Shown piece after piece: positions 13,171 through 24,060 of a stretch of DNA of 64,000 nucleotides (position 1 is the first letter of the stretch; every line of letters begins with the position of its first letter). The DNA comes from Lycocorax pyrrhopterus obiensis (Eukaryota; Chordata; Aves; Passeriformes; Paradisaeidae), in the NCBI GenBank assembly GCA_014706295.1, contig JACSVZ010000004.1:6875465-6939464 (forward strand), read 5' to 3'. The translations under genes and the position numbers were made by a program. The notes beneath the pieces were generated by a model. It worked only from the letters and a program-made list of their open reading frames with translations, was not told the origin of the DNA and made no database searches.

Positions 13171-13230
13171 CATATTGAAGTTGATGGGAGACATTTCCAC
13201 CGACTTCAAAGGGCTTTTATCCGGCCCCAG
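13171..13230. repeat. Old palindromic interspersed repeat, family uncertain
   Basis: Immediately after the CR1 end, GAAGTTGATGG (about 13178) is followed after about 10 nt by CCACCGACTTC, its imperfect reverse complement, then GGGCTTTTATCCGGCCCC. I know this arrangement (a GAAGTCAATGG hairpin followed by a GATCAGGCCC-type end) as a recurring ancient repeat in sauropsid DNA, but I cannot name the family with confidence. Confidence 0.5.
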
Positions 13231-15547
13231 TTTCATTTCTTTTCAATATATAGATGCAAGAGTAATGTCACGCATGATTTTCATGAGACATGCTAATATA
13301 CAATCAGTTCTGGGAGCAGCAGAATGAACCCAGGTAGATAAATTGTTCATCCCAAAATGTTAAACATGCCAAGACCTGAAAAATATATCTCCTCGTATCT
13401 GACTTGCAGACAAGTCCAGCAGTTTCACAGCTGGATTTCCAGCCATCATTAGCCATAATCAATTATGCCAAATAAATTTTCCCAATACCTAGTTCCACTT
13501 TTTGTGCGATACAAGGAATAAGGTGAACAAACATTTTTGATCGAGGGAGCAGCTCACTACAAGGCTGGTCCATGTTTCCAGCAACAGTAAGGAGTGTCCC
13601 ATCATGAAACCTGTAGCTTCCTATGGAAGGTTATTTAATGCAAATGGGTCATCACTTGTTAGAGAGATGAGCCACAAAATGCTCTGGAAAGAGGTGTAGA
13701 AGCCTAATGTTGACGGAGACAAAAAGAAAGAATGAGAAGGTAGAACGGGGTGGATGTATAATTACGCAGTGTTTTCTCTTCCTCTCTTTTTTTTCACTGA
13801 GCAGGCACTCAGCCTGCTCAGCAGAGTCACTCCAATATGTTATCTAATGGCTTCGTCGTTACTTGTGAGATTCCCCATCTGTGGGCAGGCTGTGCCACTG
13901 CCTCGTTCAGCTGAGCAGGAGAACATTCACTCGCTCGCTCAGATCTGGGGGGACAGGTCTTGCTCTGGAGCAACAAAAAATGAGCTGCTCCTTAGTTAGG
14001 TCTGAACCTCTGCACTTAAGTCAGCCTTTGATGAAAGCTTCCTCTGGATTTCAACGCTGCTCTGTATAGCTGGACAATCTGCTGGCTCTCTCTGGCTCTG
14101 TCTTTTTTTTGTTCTTTACACTGGCATCGTTCTGATCTATGTGGTGGTCTCACGTTTTCCTCCAGAGCTTTCTGCATCGGCCTTGTTTTCAAAGCCATAT
14201 AACACAAGCAATGATTTCTAACCTGCAGTTGCTTCAGAAAGATGGATGTTCACACATAATCAGTCCATTTTGCTATTTTTTTCACCTGTTATACAGGAGC
14301 TGCTCCTGCTGTTTGGATGCTTCTTTACTCACTTTCCTTTTCCATCTCTTTTGTCCTCATAATTTACTGTTAAACTTGGAAAACTGTTATATATATAAAA
14401 CATGGAAAACTGCATCACATCCAGTTTAGTTCTGCTTAAAGCAGAGTCATTTCCTCCCGGTGGGTTCATGGTGCCTCTAATGAGGATGTTACATGGAAGG
14501 ATTCAGCCACTCAGGGGCACAGGTACAGCTACTTACTTTGACTCCTCAGATGTGGCAGGTCTTCCACGACCAGGACAGAGAAAGGACACCACACCATGAG
14601 AAAAGAGATGGCCAGGATGCTGAGATAACCCTGATGTGCATTCAGAGGTCTGAGTGCTTCGAGGCTGTATCTGGACCTCAAAACTTCATCGGGACTCACG
14701 CACAGGATCCACAAGTGGTACAGGTCTGATGGAAGCGCAGTTCCCGGGTAGCCCATATTAGAGAGCCCATCAGTTCATCCAGACCTGCAGAATCGCTCTG
14801 GATGATGTCATGATTATCTCATCAGTGGCCACATATCACAGAGGAAAAGTTGTGGTTTGCTGTCGCTTACAAGTGTCATCCCCTACAAATGGGAAGAGGA
14901 GTTCAAGAACGGCAAAGCTCAACTGATTTGTACAGGCACCAGTATTCCAGCGCGGCAAGATATTTTACCTGTGACTGTCACATCCAAATTTAGTAGATAG
15001 CATGCTTGCTTTTTATTTGATTTTTAGCAGGTCTCTCCACAATAAATATAAGAGCAGAATGCATAAACAAAGCACCTGGCACTTACAGTTTATCTTGGTG
15101 ACAGAAAATTTGATTGATGATAAGTTCAGAAAGTGGCAAATTTTCAACATAGGGCTAAACAACCTTTCATTGCTGATTTTAATTATTTTTATTTTTTTTT
15201 TTAGCTTGGCTCCTCTTAGCTGCCTTGTTCCAGTACTCCATCAGCTGCTGGGTGAGAAAAAAAAACCCCTGCCCTATTTGTTCCTTATGGATTTTCACTG
15301 ATCAAGTTGCATATCACCAGGTTAAGAATTAAATGGAGAACTTTTGCATGTCACATTCCTTCTTCTTGTCTCTTTCCAGGACAAAGACTGTGAGACAGAC
15401 CTTTCTGCTTGTGAAATGCTAATTTTTAACCTATCGTTGTTACTGCAATACCGAAAGAGTGCAGGGGTGCAGGCACACAAGCAGAATGAGGTAGCTCAGA
15501 AGAGAAGCCAGTCAGAGAAGCTCCATTCATAAAGCACAAAAAGAAAA
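13231..15547. other. Unique non-coding sequence with one CNE-like block
   Basis: No gene recognised. The interval 14760-14900 has CNE-like texture, with a CRE/AP-1-like GATGATGTCATGATTATC near 14801-14818 and no repeat signature. The rest shows only short AT-rich runs, for example around 15170-15200. Confidence 0.35.
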
Positions 15548-15695
15548 AATATTTTACAGAGGGGGAAATCAAGGCACAATCTTACAGTGATTTGTGTCCA
15601 GGAGCTTCTAGGAGGAGCATGGACAAAGGGCAGGCGCAAGCCAGACCCCTTGGCTGCTAATCTTGTGCCTTAGCAACAAGACCACTCTCCCTCTG
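15548..15695 (-). repeat. MIR-like SINE fragment
   Basis: Plus-strand reading gives ATTTTACAGAGGGGGAAATC, then AAGGCACAATCTTACAGTGA and a right end TGTGCCTTAGCAACAAGACC, in the same order as a reversed MIR (ATTTTACAGATGGGGAAACTGAGGCAC ... CTAACCACTAGACC). It is more diverged than the copy at 11466, hence the lower confidence. Confidence 0.6.
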
Positions 15696-15799
15696 CGCGC
15701 AGGCTCAGAGGGAAGAGGGGCAACCTTCTAGGAGGGAAATCCTTGTTGGATTAAGCACTTCGCTTGCTTTCCTCTTCTCACCCCTTTCCTCCTCCAGAG

Positions 15800-15945
15800 C
15801 ACGGAGGATGGGGAGGGGGCCAGGCGGTGAAACGGTGCCTGCCCCCCCTCATTCTCCAGCCCACCCCACGTCCAGCAGGGTCCTGGGGCTCCCCAGCGGC
15901 CCCCGGATGCCGGCGCCCCTCGGCCGGGGAGGAGGGATATGATTT
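15800..15945. other. CpG-dense GC-rich patch
   Basis: A sharply GC-rich block, richest at 15895-15930 where CCGG and GGCGCC-type words cluster. It abuts a low-GC block at 15946. No TATA-like or initiator arrangement can be tied to a transcript. Confidence 0.4.
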
Positions 15946-16190
15946 GTAATTGCAATATTTTCATTACCGTCTCTTAGTTCTTTGCACACTAATGTCAAGA
16001 GCTTTGTCTTTGTAGTGTTATTGGCATTTTTCATCATATTCATGAAGTGTGGGTCAATTTTCTTCAAAAGGCTCACTTCGCCAACTTGCCACAAAGACAG
16101 ACAGTAATAAATTCTACTAGTGCACAGCGAAGGCTTCGTAGCTGCAAGCAACAATAAAAAGCAATGAGCTGGGTGTCACTAAGTAACTCC
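15946..16190. promoter_or_regulatory. CNE-like block with an open minus-strand frame
   Basis: About 245 bp of low-GC, repeat-free DNA that reads like a conserved element. On the minus strand a frame stays open across it, and 15968-16084 is bounded by AG upstream and GT downstream with an in-phase length of 117 nt. This could be a small coding exon or coincidence inside a conserved non-coding block; I recognise no protein family in it. Confidence 0.3.
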
Positions 16191-17929
16191 AGTTTACACT
16201 GCATTTTCTTCTTTTATTGAAAACTCAGAATATGAATTTATTAATGAACACACAGGCCTACTTTGAAGGGGTGTGGGGGGGGCCCGAGTCAATTTATTTG
16301 GTATTCACACAGTGTGTGCCTACATTGTATTGTTTCATCATTTTATGGCCAGGCACAGCTTGTTAGGCTGTGGCCCTCCAGAAAAAAGCAGGCTCATATA
16401 GCAACACCTTGACGTAGATGTACAGCTGCTTTCACTGTGGCTGTCTCACCTTTAGCCCCGTCTGTCTACTGCCGGCTTTCATTTTCCGCATTCATACATC
16501 AATAAGCTTTGCATGCTGACACCTAATTTTGCAGGCTACTTTGGTTATGGAGGCCATGTTTTGCATATCACTACCCACCCCCTTCTGACATCTACTGCCT
16601 TTAAAGAGGGAGAGAATAGAGAGAGCACGAAAGAGGGATTCTTTTCTTCTCAGCCTAATCAGAGATTTCTTTATATTTGTCAAAAGCAGATCTGCCAAAT
16701 CAACTTTAATTGATTCTTCCACAGTTCTCATGTATGATTTTTGAAGGACTGGGCTTGTGTTCCAAGACATAGTGTTGTGTTTCAAACAAATATGAGGTTT
16801 CTACAGTAAATCAAATTTGGATGCCAATTAGTTAGCATTTTCCATTCCAATTAAATTTGAGACCTTTCTGATTTTGAAAGACTTGTGTGTCTATGCCTGT
16901 GTGCATGTACTGATGTGTGTGTGCCTATCTCTATTTTGGAGAGGCAGAAAGATATATACGTATAAAATATTTAATGTGCTCTCAGTGGTCTAATAAGCAG
17001 GGAGGGGTTAGAGCCACCCATTTAAATACACATTTTGGAGGATTTCTATTTTTTTTACCTTGTTTATTTCACAAGGGCTTACCAGCCCATTCTAACCTGT
17101 TATGTGACACCACAAAGGTTTTTACTTTCTCAGTCAGGTGGCTAATGTCATTATATCGTTGACAACTCATAAAATGTTACAATCTAATAGGGCCTTCCCT
17201 CCCCACACACACATAGTGAAAGCTCATTGTAGCAAAGAAAGGATTAGGGGCAAAAAGGAAGATTAATGCTTAAAAGGCTGAGTCCAGATAGAATACTGTA
17301 GCTTAAAAACAAATATAATTTGTATATTAAAATGTGTCTTGATCTTCCTAGATTTACTCTAAATAAACCCAGCATACAATACAGGGGATTTCCTACTGGA
17401 TCTTGAATATTTCAAGCAAAGTCTATGTATTTGGGTTGAATCAATTTTTAAATGAAATCCTCCTTTTATGACTAAAAATCAGTTTTTAGGCAGACTCAGA
17501 ATACAGAGACTAAGATTGAATCCCACACTACCAGGATGGGAAGGAAACAAAAGCTTGCTTAGGTTAGCTGGAACTCTCATGTGCAATCACAGCCAACCAT
17601 CAAACTATCCTGGACAATATTTGTGCTACGGACAAATATTCTTCCCAGCCATCTTCCCAGCACCCATGGCTCTGATTGCCACACAAGGGGCAAACCTCTC
17701 ACCAATAACTTTTACCCTCTTGGGTCCCCAAAAGGACCTGAGGCCAGCCAGCCAGCCCAGATCCAGCAGACTTCAGGACCAGGCAGATCCATTCCCATTC
17801 GTTTCCAAGCACTCAAAACCGTGGCAGGGAGGAATTCACCCTCAGCAAAATTCAGGTGGGAACAAGCACACGCCTGCATTTCTTCGGGAAAGAGATTAAT
17901 TAGTTTCTTCCTCTTATAAAACATAAATA
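16191..17929. other. Unique non-coding sequence, partly CNE-like
   Basis: The block 16300-16620 is repeat-free and may be conserved. An 8-G run sits at 16275-16282. From 16780 to 17470 the DNA is AT-rich with no long frame. The 143-codon open frame near 17468-17899 has no recognisable domain and overlaps other frames, so it is not annotated. Confidence 0.4.
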
Positions 17930-18195
17930 AAGGAACAAAGACCTGAGCTCGAGAAGGTGAGAAAATCCAGGCGCACTCGGCCAGCAGGGAAAAGCAATAA
18001 TCTTCAGGTAGTTTGGCGCTAGAACGGCGTGTTTTGTATTTTCTCCTACTACACACAACTACCGGCCTACGCCACCAAAAGCAGTAAAATGAGGAATTAT
18101 GATGGCTATTGAACACCATTCACATATTCACAGTGCCGCATCCGATGTCAATTAGCGAGCCTGTTTCCGTAATTGTTATACAAGGGGAAAAATCT
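17930..18195. promoter_or_regulatory. CNE-like block with retained CpGs
   Basis: Roughly eleven CpGs are kept in a moderately AT-rich 250-bp block free of repeats, with words such as TTTGGCGC (18012-18019, E2F-like) and GTCAATTAGCGAG (homeodomain-like, near 18147). CpG retention outside an island suggests constraint or an unmethylated state. The function is inferred only. Confidence 0.35.
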
Positions 18196-18839
18196 ACAGT
18201 GTTAAACAGCTCTTGAGTTCACGTTTCTGGATGGGCTTTGTTTGGTGGAGTGTTTAGAGCACATAAAATAAAATCCATGGGAAATCTGCCTGGCACGAGA
18301 CCTTTGACGGATTTGTGCTGGGAGAGTTTTTATATTCAGTCTAATATGTGTATTTTCAGTTAAATTTTTCAAGCCAGCTTCTCTTTCTACCTGGGTGAAA
18401 CCAAGCCTTTTGGGTGGGGAAGCTGCAGATTTGCTGAGATTTTGATTGGACTGAATGGGCAGGTTGAGGAGGAAAATTGCAAAGGGGTATGCAAACATTT
18501 TGCAACTCTCAAACCAAAAATGTCTCAAGCCTTTTGTATAAAATCTCTTGGACTGATATTTAGTTGTCAGCTTGAATAAAAACAAAAGGATTCAATGTTG
18601 AAATGGAACTGTTGGTGAACGTCAAACTGGCCTTATAAAAGTTTGGGGTTTTTTAACTCTTTTTTTAATAAAAAGTCTAAAATTTAATGTTTAGTTCAGC
18701 TGATGATCAATTTTTCTTGTACATTTCAAGATCTGCAATAACCAACCAAATCCTCTATTTATCTCCCATTGTGCTGACTTCTGTAAAAAATGTGGCCCTT
18801 CAAGCTACAAAATGATAGAGGAAAATCAGACAACACACA
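18196..18839. other. Unique AT-rich non-coding sequence
   Basis: No gene or confidently recognised repeat. Several TTTAA-type runs at 18640-18700. Confidence 0.4.
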
Positions 18840-19085
18840 ATAAAGTCTATAAAATCATGAACAGTATAGGGAAAGCAAACAGCAAAGAATTAGTCATTAT
18901 TTCTCACAGCATAAGAACCAGGGCGCACCCAATTATGAGGCAGCAGGGTTAAAACAGCCCATAAGAAACACTTTTACAAAGAATAACTAAATTATGCAAC
19001 TTAGTGCACAGCAGGTAGCACAGACCAGGAATATAAATGGATTGTAAACACGATTAGACAAATTTACAGGAGAGTTCCACAGAGG
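18840..19085 (+). repeat. Ancient CR1 LINE fragment
   Basis: Recognisable blocks of the CR1 3' coding region and tail run in order: TATAAAATCATGAACAGTAT (18848-18867), TTATTTCTCACAGCATAAGA (18897-18916), CCAGGGCGCACCCAATTATG (18918-18937), GGCAGCAGGGTTAAAACA and a block corresponding to ACTAGACAAATTCATGG near 19054-19070. This is the old sauropsid CR1 type. The reading frame is decayed, so it is a dead copy. Confidence 0.8.
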
Positions 19086-19694
19086 ACTGCCAAGCACGAT
19101 GATCCTGCGTGGCCTGCGGATTGTGAAGTCCCTAACACCCTACCTGGACAGGGCTTGGGAGGGGAGAGGTCCCTGTCCAGGTACCTCCATCCTGACAACA
19201 TGATGGTGATGCCGGGGGCCGTAACGTCACCCTCACAGTGTGAATTGCTCATGGAACGTCCTTCTCTTCCTGGAGATGCTAAAGGAAGTGGCCAAAGGAA
19301 GGCTCCTGGTCTGAGTTTGGAACCTCCAAACCCTAAGGGAATTACTGCACTGCCAAGTGCATGCTGAGCTCTTGATCCAGACCACACGTGCAGCAAAAAC
19401 AATGGCCCTGATGAGCGATTATGTGCCTTTGTCTGGAAGGCCTCCTACCAAGGTGCACTCACGTGTCTGGTGTGCAACAGGGCTGTAGATTAAGCTCTTT
19501 GTGTGTTTGTCACTTTAGGGGTATTTAATTGCAGTGTAAGAAGAAAAAGGGAAAATTAAAAGAGGGCCACAGGCTGGTTTGACAATGGTGGCAAAAAGTG
19601 CCCTGTTCAGCAATAGGAACACACACAGGGAATCAAGATAGGCACATAAACGTGGCTGATGTGAGCTGTCTTTAACCGCTGGCAAAGACCAGAG
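19086..19694. other. Unique non-coding sequence
   Basis: Lies between two old repeats. A 112-codon frame on the minus strand (19064-19402) overlaps the end of the CR1 copy and has no recognisable domain. Confidence 0.4.
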
Positions 19695-19874
19695 CAGAAG
19701 TTTTCAACCATTTCTTGATTTATGGACCCTTACGCTTCCAACGGAGAGGTGATCACCTGTAACAGTGAATTAAAGCCTCCTGACAATAGGTTTTTTTCGA
19801 CTGCCTTTCAGGCAGCCTTTAGGGAGGTGGCTCAGGGACCCTCTGGGACATCCAGCCCCATTGGAAACTTACTG
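19695..19874. mobile_element. Possible hAT-like DNA transposon remnant (non-autonomous)
   Basis: The left end begins CAGAAGTTTTCAACCATTTC and the right end closes with a CCATTGGAAACTTACTG-type sequence, which are diverged reverse complements, each preceded inward by a TATGGACCC / GGGACCCTC pair. This terminal arrangement is typical of short non-autonomous hAT copies. No intact 8-bp target duplication is visible, so age or misidentification are both possible. Confidence 0.4.
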
Positions 19875-20000
19875 GCATAGGAATGAGCAAAGGGACGGGG
19901 ATAGGCAGTGTCCAAGCCTGAGGGTTAGATTTGCCATCCCATCGCCATTTCCTGTCTAACTGTGGTAAAAGAATAATTTTTAAAAGCCTTCATTTTCCTT

Positions 20001-20190
20001 CATAGTTTTAAGGCTAAAAAGGACTATTAGATCATTTGTTCTGACCTTTTACATCTACAGGCCGTCACACTTCCTCCAGTTTACGAGTACCTCCATAAAA
20101 TAAGAGCCTATATTAATTTCAATCACCTCTGAGGGAAATAAACCTGCTCCAGTCAGAAAAGGATCTCTCTGAGGTTAGCCACTGTTCACA
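20001..20190 (-). repeat. Ancient CR1 LINE 3' end fragment
   Basis: Plus-strand reading CATAGTTTTAAGGCTAAAAA, then GGACTATTAGATCATTTGTT, CTGACCTTTTACATCTACAG and AGGCCGTCACACTTCCTCCA is the reverse complement of an old CR1 3' end (GAATTTAAGGCTAGAAAGGACCATTAGATCATCTAGTCTGACC in the usual reversed form). The right limit is uncertain because similarity fades. Confidence 0.75.
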
Positions 20191-20435
20191 CTTTCACCAT
20201 TCACATCCTTTCTAATTACTGTACGATTTTCTCTCTGTATATCCATGAATGCATTGTTAAAATACCGGGAACAGGAGTTTAAATTACAGTGGCACCCCAT
20301 TTTGGTCACACTTTACATAGTAAAAAGGATTCCCAGTGGAAAGACCTGGACAGCCTAACCAGACAAGGGAAATAAAAACACCCACAAAAAAAATTTCACA
20401 GGGAGAAATCCCTGTTCTCCCCAGTTCTCATAAGC

Positions 20436-20552
20436 CCAAAGAGATTAAACAATTGGTCAGAAGTCACCCCAAAGTTGGTGGCAGAGATGGAGCTGAAACC
20501 TACTTTCTCAAGTCAAATCCAGAGTTTTAATCACCAGAACACCCTTCCTCTC
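20436..20552 (-). repeat. MIR-like SINE fragment
   Basis: AAAGAGATTAAACAATTGGT, GTTGGTGGCAGAGATGGAGC, TGAAACCTACTTTCTCAAGT and GTTTTAATCACCAGAACACC follow the order of the reversed MIR head (AGAGATTAAGCAATTGCCC ... AGTGGCAGAGCTGGAACTAGAACCCAGATCTCCTGA ... CTCTAACCACTAGACC). Together with the CR1 at 20001 and 18840 it forms a cluster of old insertions. Confidence 0.7.
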
Positions 20553-20754
20553 CCTTCATTGCTTTCATTTATCATTTCAGGCTAGGCAGACTACATCGAA
20601 ATGATGGCTTTGTGAAGCATAGAAACACAGTTTTACGGGCAATAAACAATAAATATGAACCTGAGAGACATCTCGGGGAAACCTCCATACCAAAAAAGAG
20701 TCCTTTTTCCCTTTTCTTTTCCCACAGAAGATGGCAAAACCCTTCCCTTCCCAT
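20553..20754. other. Unique non-coding sequence
   Basis: No repeat or gene is recognised between the MIR and the CpG-dense patch. Confidence 0.4.
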
Positions 20755-20880
20755 CCTGTCCGCACGTCTTCGCCGGGCTGAGCCCGGTGCCAGCGCGGTG
20801 GCCGCGCCAGGGCCCCTGCACGGCGCGTTGGCTGCGGGATGGCCGCGAGCTCCCCTGCTCCCTGCCAAGACGACAAAGTC
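20755..20880. other. CpG-dense GC-rich patch
   Basis: About 125 bp with close-packed CpGs (GCACGTCTTCGCCGGG, GCGCGGTGGCCGCGCC, ACGGCGCGTTGGC, GATGGCCGCGAG). It stands out from AT-rich neighbours and creates overlapping open frames on both strands that I do not treat as genes. Could be an unmethylated regulatory patch or an unannotated non-coding-RNA promoter. Confidence 0.45.
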
Positions 20881-23800
20881 CTGGCTGGCTCAGCCGCCGC
20901 CTCTGCCAGTGTACCAGGGAATCGGCTGCGCCGTTCCATTTAAGCGCTGCTCACTAATTATTAACTGTGGGCTCAGCATTCAGGGCGCAGACAATGGGAT
21001 CAGCCAGGCACCGCTCCACAGACGGGGGGGGGCACTGCAGTCGGCACGGGTTTCTTTTTAATTATTGTGCAGTGGAATCAGTTCTGGAGAAGCAAATTGA
21101 AAAGTATACAAAATTCTGATTAATAACCATAATGGCTTGCCTTTTTTTTTTTTTTTTGGTAGTGTTTCTCTGGGTTCCCCCCCACAGGACCCCAACTGTT
21201 CTTCCTGTAACACCAAAACCTGCCCACACTTTAAAAAACCTCAAGAGAATGTATTTTGGTTTACAGGATTACTTCCACAATAACAATGAATTATGCAGAG
21301 TTGAGCCCAAAAACCATTTCTGGATCTGGATATAAACTTTGAGGGATGATGGATGATCCTATTTTATGGCACCCCTGAGAAAGACATAAACATCTCCACA
21401 GGTTGGAAGGGCTCTGTTGTGGACTGATGTCCAGGCTTTAAAGTTTCAGGCCTTTGCTTGGTACTACACTTTGCTTTGTGTAAAGGCTGAACTCCTGTGG
21501 TGTCTGTGTTACCTCCTCTCCCAGGGGATTTGTGCAAGGAAGGGTTGTCTTTATCTCCTCTGGCATTCGTGTCTCACTGGCTCTGTTGCTTTTGAACTGC
21601 AGAACTACACACTGGATGAGGATCGCTGTGCAAGTGGCTCCATGCTCATTCAGAAATTGGGTGCATCTTAGCAACACTTAAGGTGATTTTCCAAGATGTT
21701 TCCTTTTTTCTAACAGCTTATTGATTAATATATTTCCATTTCAGAGAGACATCGTGACAATTTTGTTCAAAACAGTAGGAGGAGGGGAAAAAAATTAATC
21801 AGGGTCTTCTGAAAATAATGTTTCATCCTGGAAAAGCTTTGCTCCACATAACAGAATCCTTCATTAGGATCTCTGACTGCTCCTATCAGAGGACACACCT
21901 CAGACAAGAAAGAGCTGGAGCCTCTCTTCCCGTAGTTTTCCCAGCAGTGGGAACACATGGTTTGCATTACGGACAGGGGACAGTATCCTGTGGCCTCACC
22001 CCAGGGGTTCAGAGTTGAGGAAGCAGCAGCCCCACCATGGGCTGACCAGCACCCTGGGGAGGCAGCAGCTTCTCTGTAATACAGAGCATGTGAGCAGGGG
22101 CTATCATGAGCAGGGATAAGGAAAAACACATGCTGGAGCAGGTGCCAGGGCAAGGATTAGAGAAAACGGGCTGCTGTATCTCACAGAGCAAGCGCGCGTC
22201 AGGGTCTGAAAGCGAGTGCAGCCCTTTGGTGTGGGAGCCTCGTGCTGCACCTGCAAGGAAGCCTTTCCTGCAAATGGAGACATCAGAAGGAGATGACATT
22301 CCCCAGGGGATGGCAAAATGTTATATGAATCACACCCGACTCCACTCAGAAACATCTCTCTCAGGTCTGAGTGGAATTCTATACCGAAGGCATATATTTT
22401 TACATTAAGATTTCTTTTTCTTTCCCTTTCAATACCTTGGAAGTGCTTTTTCACTAAGCAGTTATTAAAAAGAAAGAAGATGTAGTCTTGTACCTGAGTA
22501 ATATTTCTTCCCCAATATTTCTCAATTTAACCAGGTGAAAGTCCCTCCTCTTCTTCCTTAAGCCTTCCAGTTTTGAGCCTTGCCACATTTTGACCCAGCT
22601 CCCAGTGCTTCTGACACTCTGCTTTGCTCCCACACGGACCAGCGTGCAGCAGAGACCCCCAGCTGACACAGGCTCCCTTCTCACCTCTCTCCCAAGGCTG
22701 TGCTGGGAGGAGGAAAGAGTCCCCTAAAATGACAGTAGGAATTGTTGATTCCTTTTCAGGCTGCACCAGGCTCTTACAGCCACGATTCCTCACATCCATC
22801 TGTGGCAAGGCATTGTGGGGTATTGTGTTTGACTCTCAACAAACTGTGTTGCTAGGACGACGTTTATTATGATACATAATGTGAATAAAGGATGAAACTG
22901 TACACAGCGTGCTGATTTGCTATAACTGTCATCTGTGATGATAGTCTCTAGTTTATACCTCAAATGAATTTTGCATGGATGGTACCGATGCTACCGAGTG
23001 CTGCAGAGGTGTATTTTACAAAGCTGCCTGGGCCTGGCATGAAGATCATGCCACTTTAAACAGTGAATCTGTTATTGTGATGTTTGTGAGAGGAGAACAA
23101 GTGGGAAAGTCACTTTCAAGTGCAGCTCAGTGCTCTTTTTAATGAGGAATGGGGTCTTCTTCAGAGTCAGCCAACTACTGAGGAGGAGCTGACACCCTTA
23201 GTAGTCAACATCCTCAAAACAGCTGACAGCTCCAGATAAATCAGTTTGTGTACTTCCTCTCCTTCTCATATCACCTGCGGTGACAGGAAAGCACTAATTT
23301 CCTTTGAGAGGGAGAGAGATGGATGCACGCGTGCATCCTGGGCATGTTGATCCTTCAGTGTAAAATTAACAAAAGCAGAGGCCAGGGAGAGCTGGGAATA
23401 GGCACAGCACTTTGTCAAGAGGAAGACTCTGCTGCGGTACGGCCCCATATTTATCATATGGTAATTTATAAAAGTGCATACGGCAGAGCCACGTTGCATG
23501 AGCCCCTGGAAGGAGCAGCTGTGACAAACAGAGTGCATTTGGTCACCCGACTGCCCAGTTCACAGCCATAACTCTCCTCCACACAGCACAAGACTGCATG
23601 CCCAGAGGGCTGGCACAGAGCGTGTGACATCGGCCACGTGCGCAAGTGGCTCTTGGGCACAGCGCTTGGCCCCGCAGCTGGACACAGCCCAGCCCTGCAT
23701 GCACAGCCCCCTCGGAGGAGCTCGCCAACACTTGTTACCCTTGAGGAGGACCATCCCAGCAAGAGCAAAAGCAATTTCTGTTCCGTTGATTATTTCAGGG

Positions 23801-23894
23801 GAAGAGGTGCTGAAATGCTGCTGTTGCAGATGGTAGTCCCGGTGCCACACCTGAAGAGCCACGTGCCTGGGACCTGCAGCACCCTTCGGGGTTG
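20881..23894. other. Unique non-coding sequence
   Basis: Contains a 16-nt poly-T tract at 21142-21157 and otherwise no recognised repeat. GC-richer parts around 22000-22300 and 23500-23890 yield many overlapping short frames on both strands, none with a recognisable domain. Confidence 0.4.
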
Positions 23895-24060
23895 ATCAGG
23901 AGGCGCTCACTTGTTTATCGGTCACTCGCGATCGATGGGGAGTTAAGTACTGCCTGTACCCTCTTGCACAGACAATCCTCGCCGCACACTTCCTGAATTC
24001 ATTACTCTGACGCTGCCACAAGGCTGAATGATGTTATAAGAATTAGACACTCCAGGCAGT
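23895..24060. promoter_or_regulatory. CNE-like block with retained CpGs
   Basis: Repeat-free block with a run of CpGs at 23918-23936 (TATCGGTCACTCGCGATCG) in otherwise ordinary DNA, followed by GCCGCACACTTCCTGAATTC and a CATTACTCTGACG segment. The forkhead-like TTGTTTAT at about 23911 adjoins the CpG run. A regulatory role is inferred from composition only. Confidence 0.3.
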
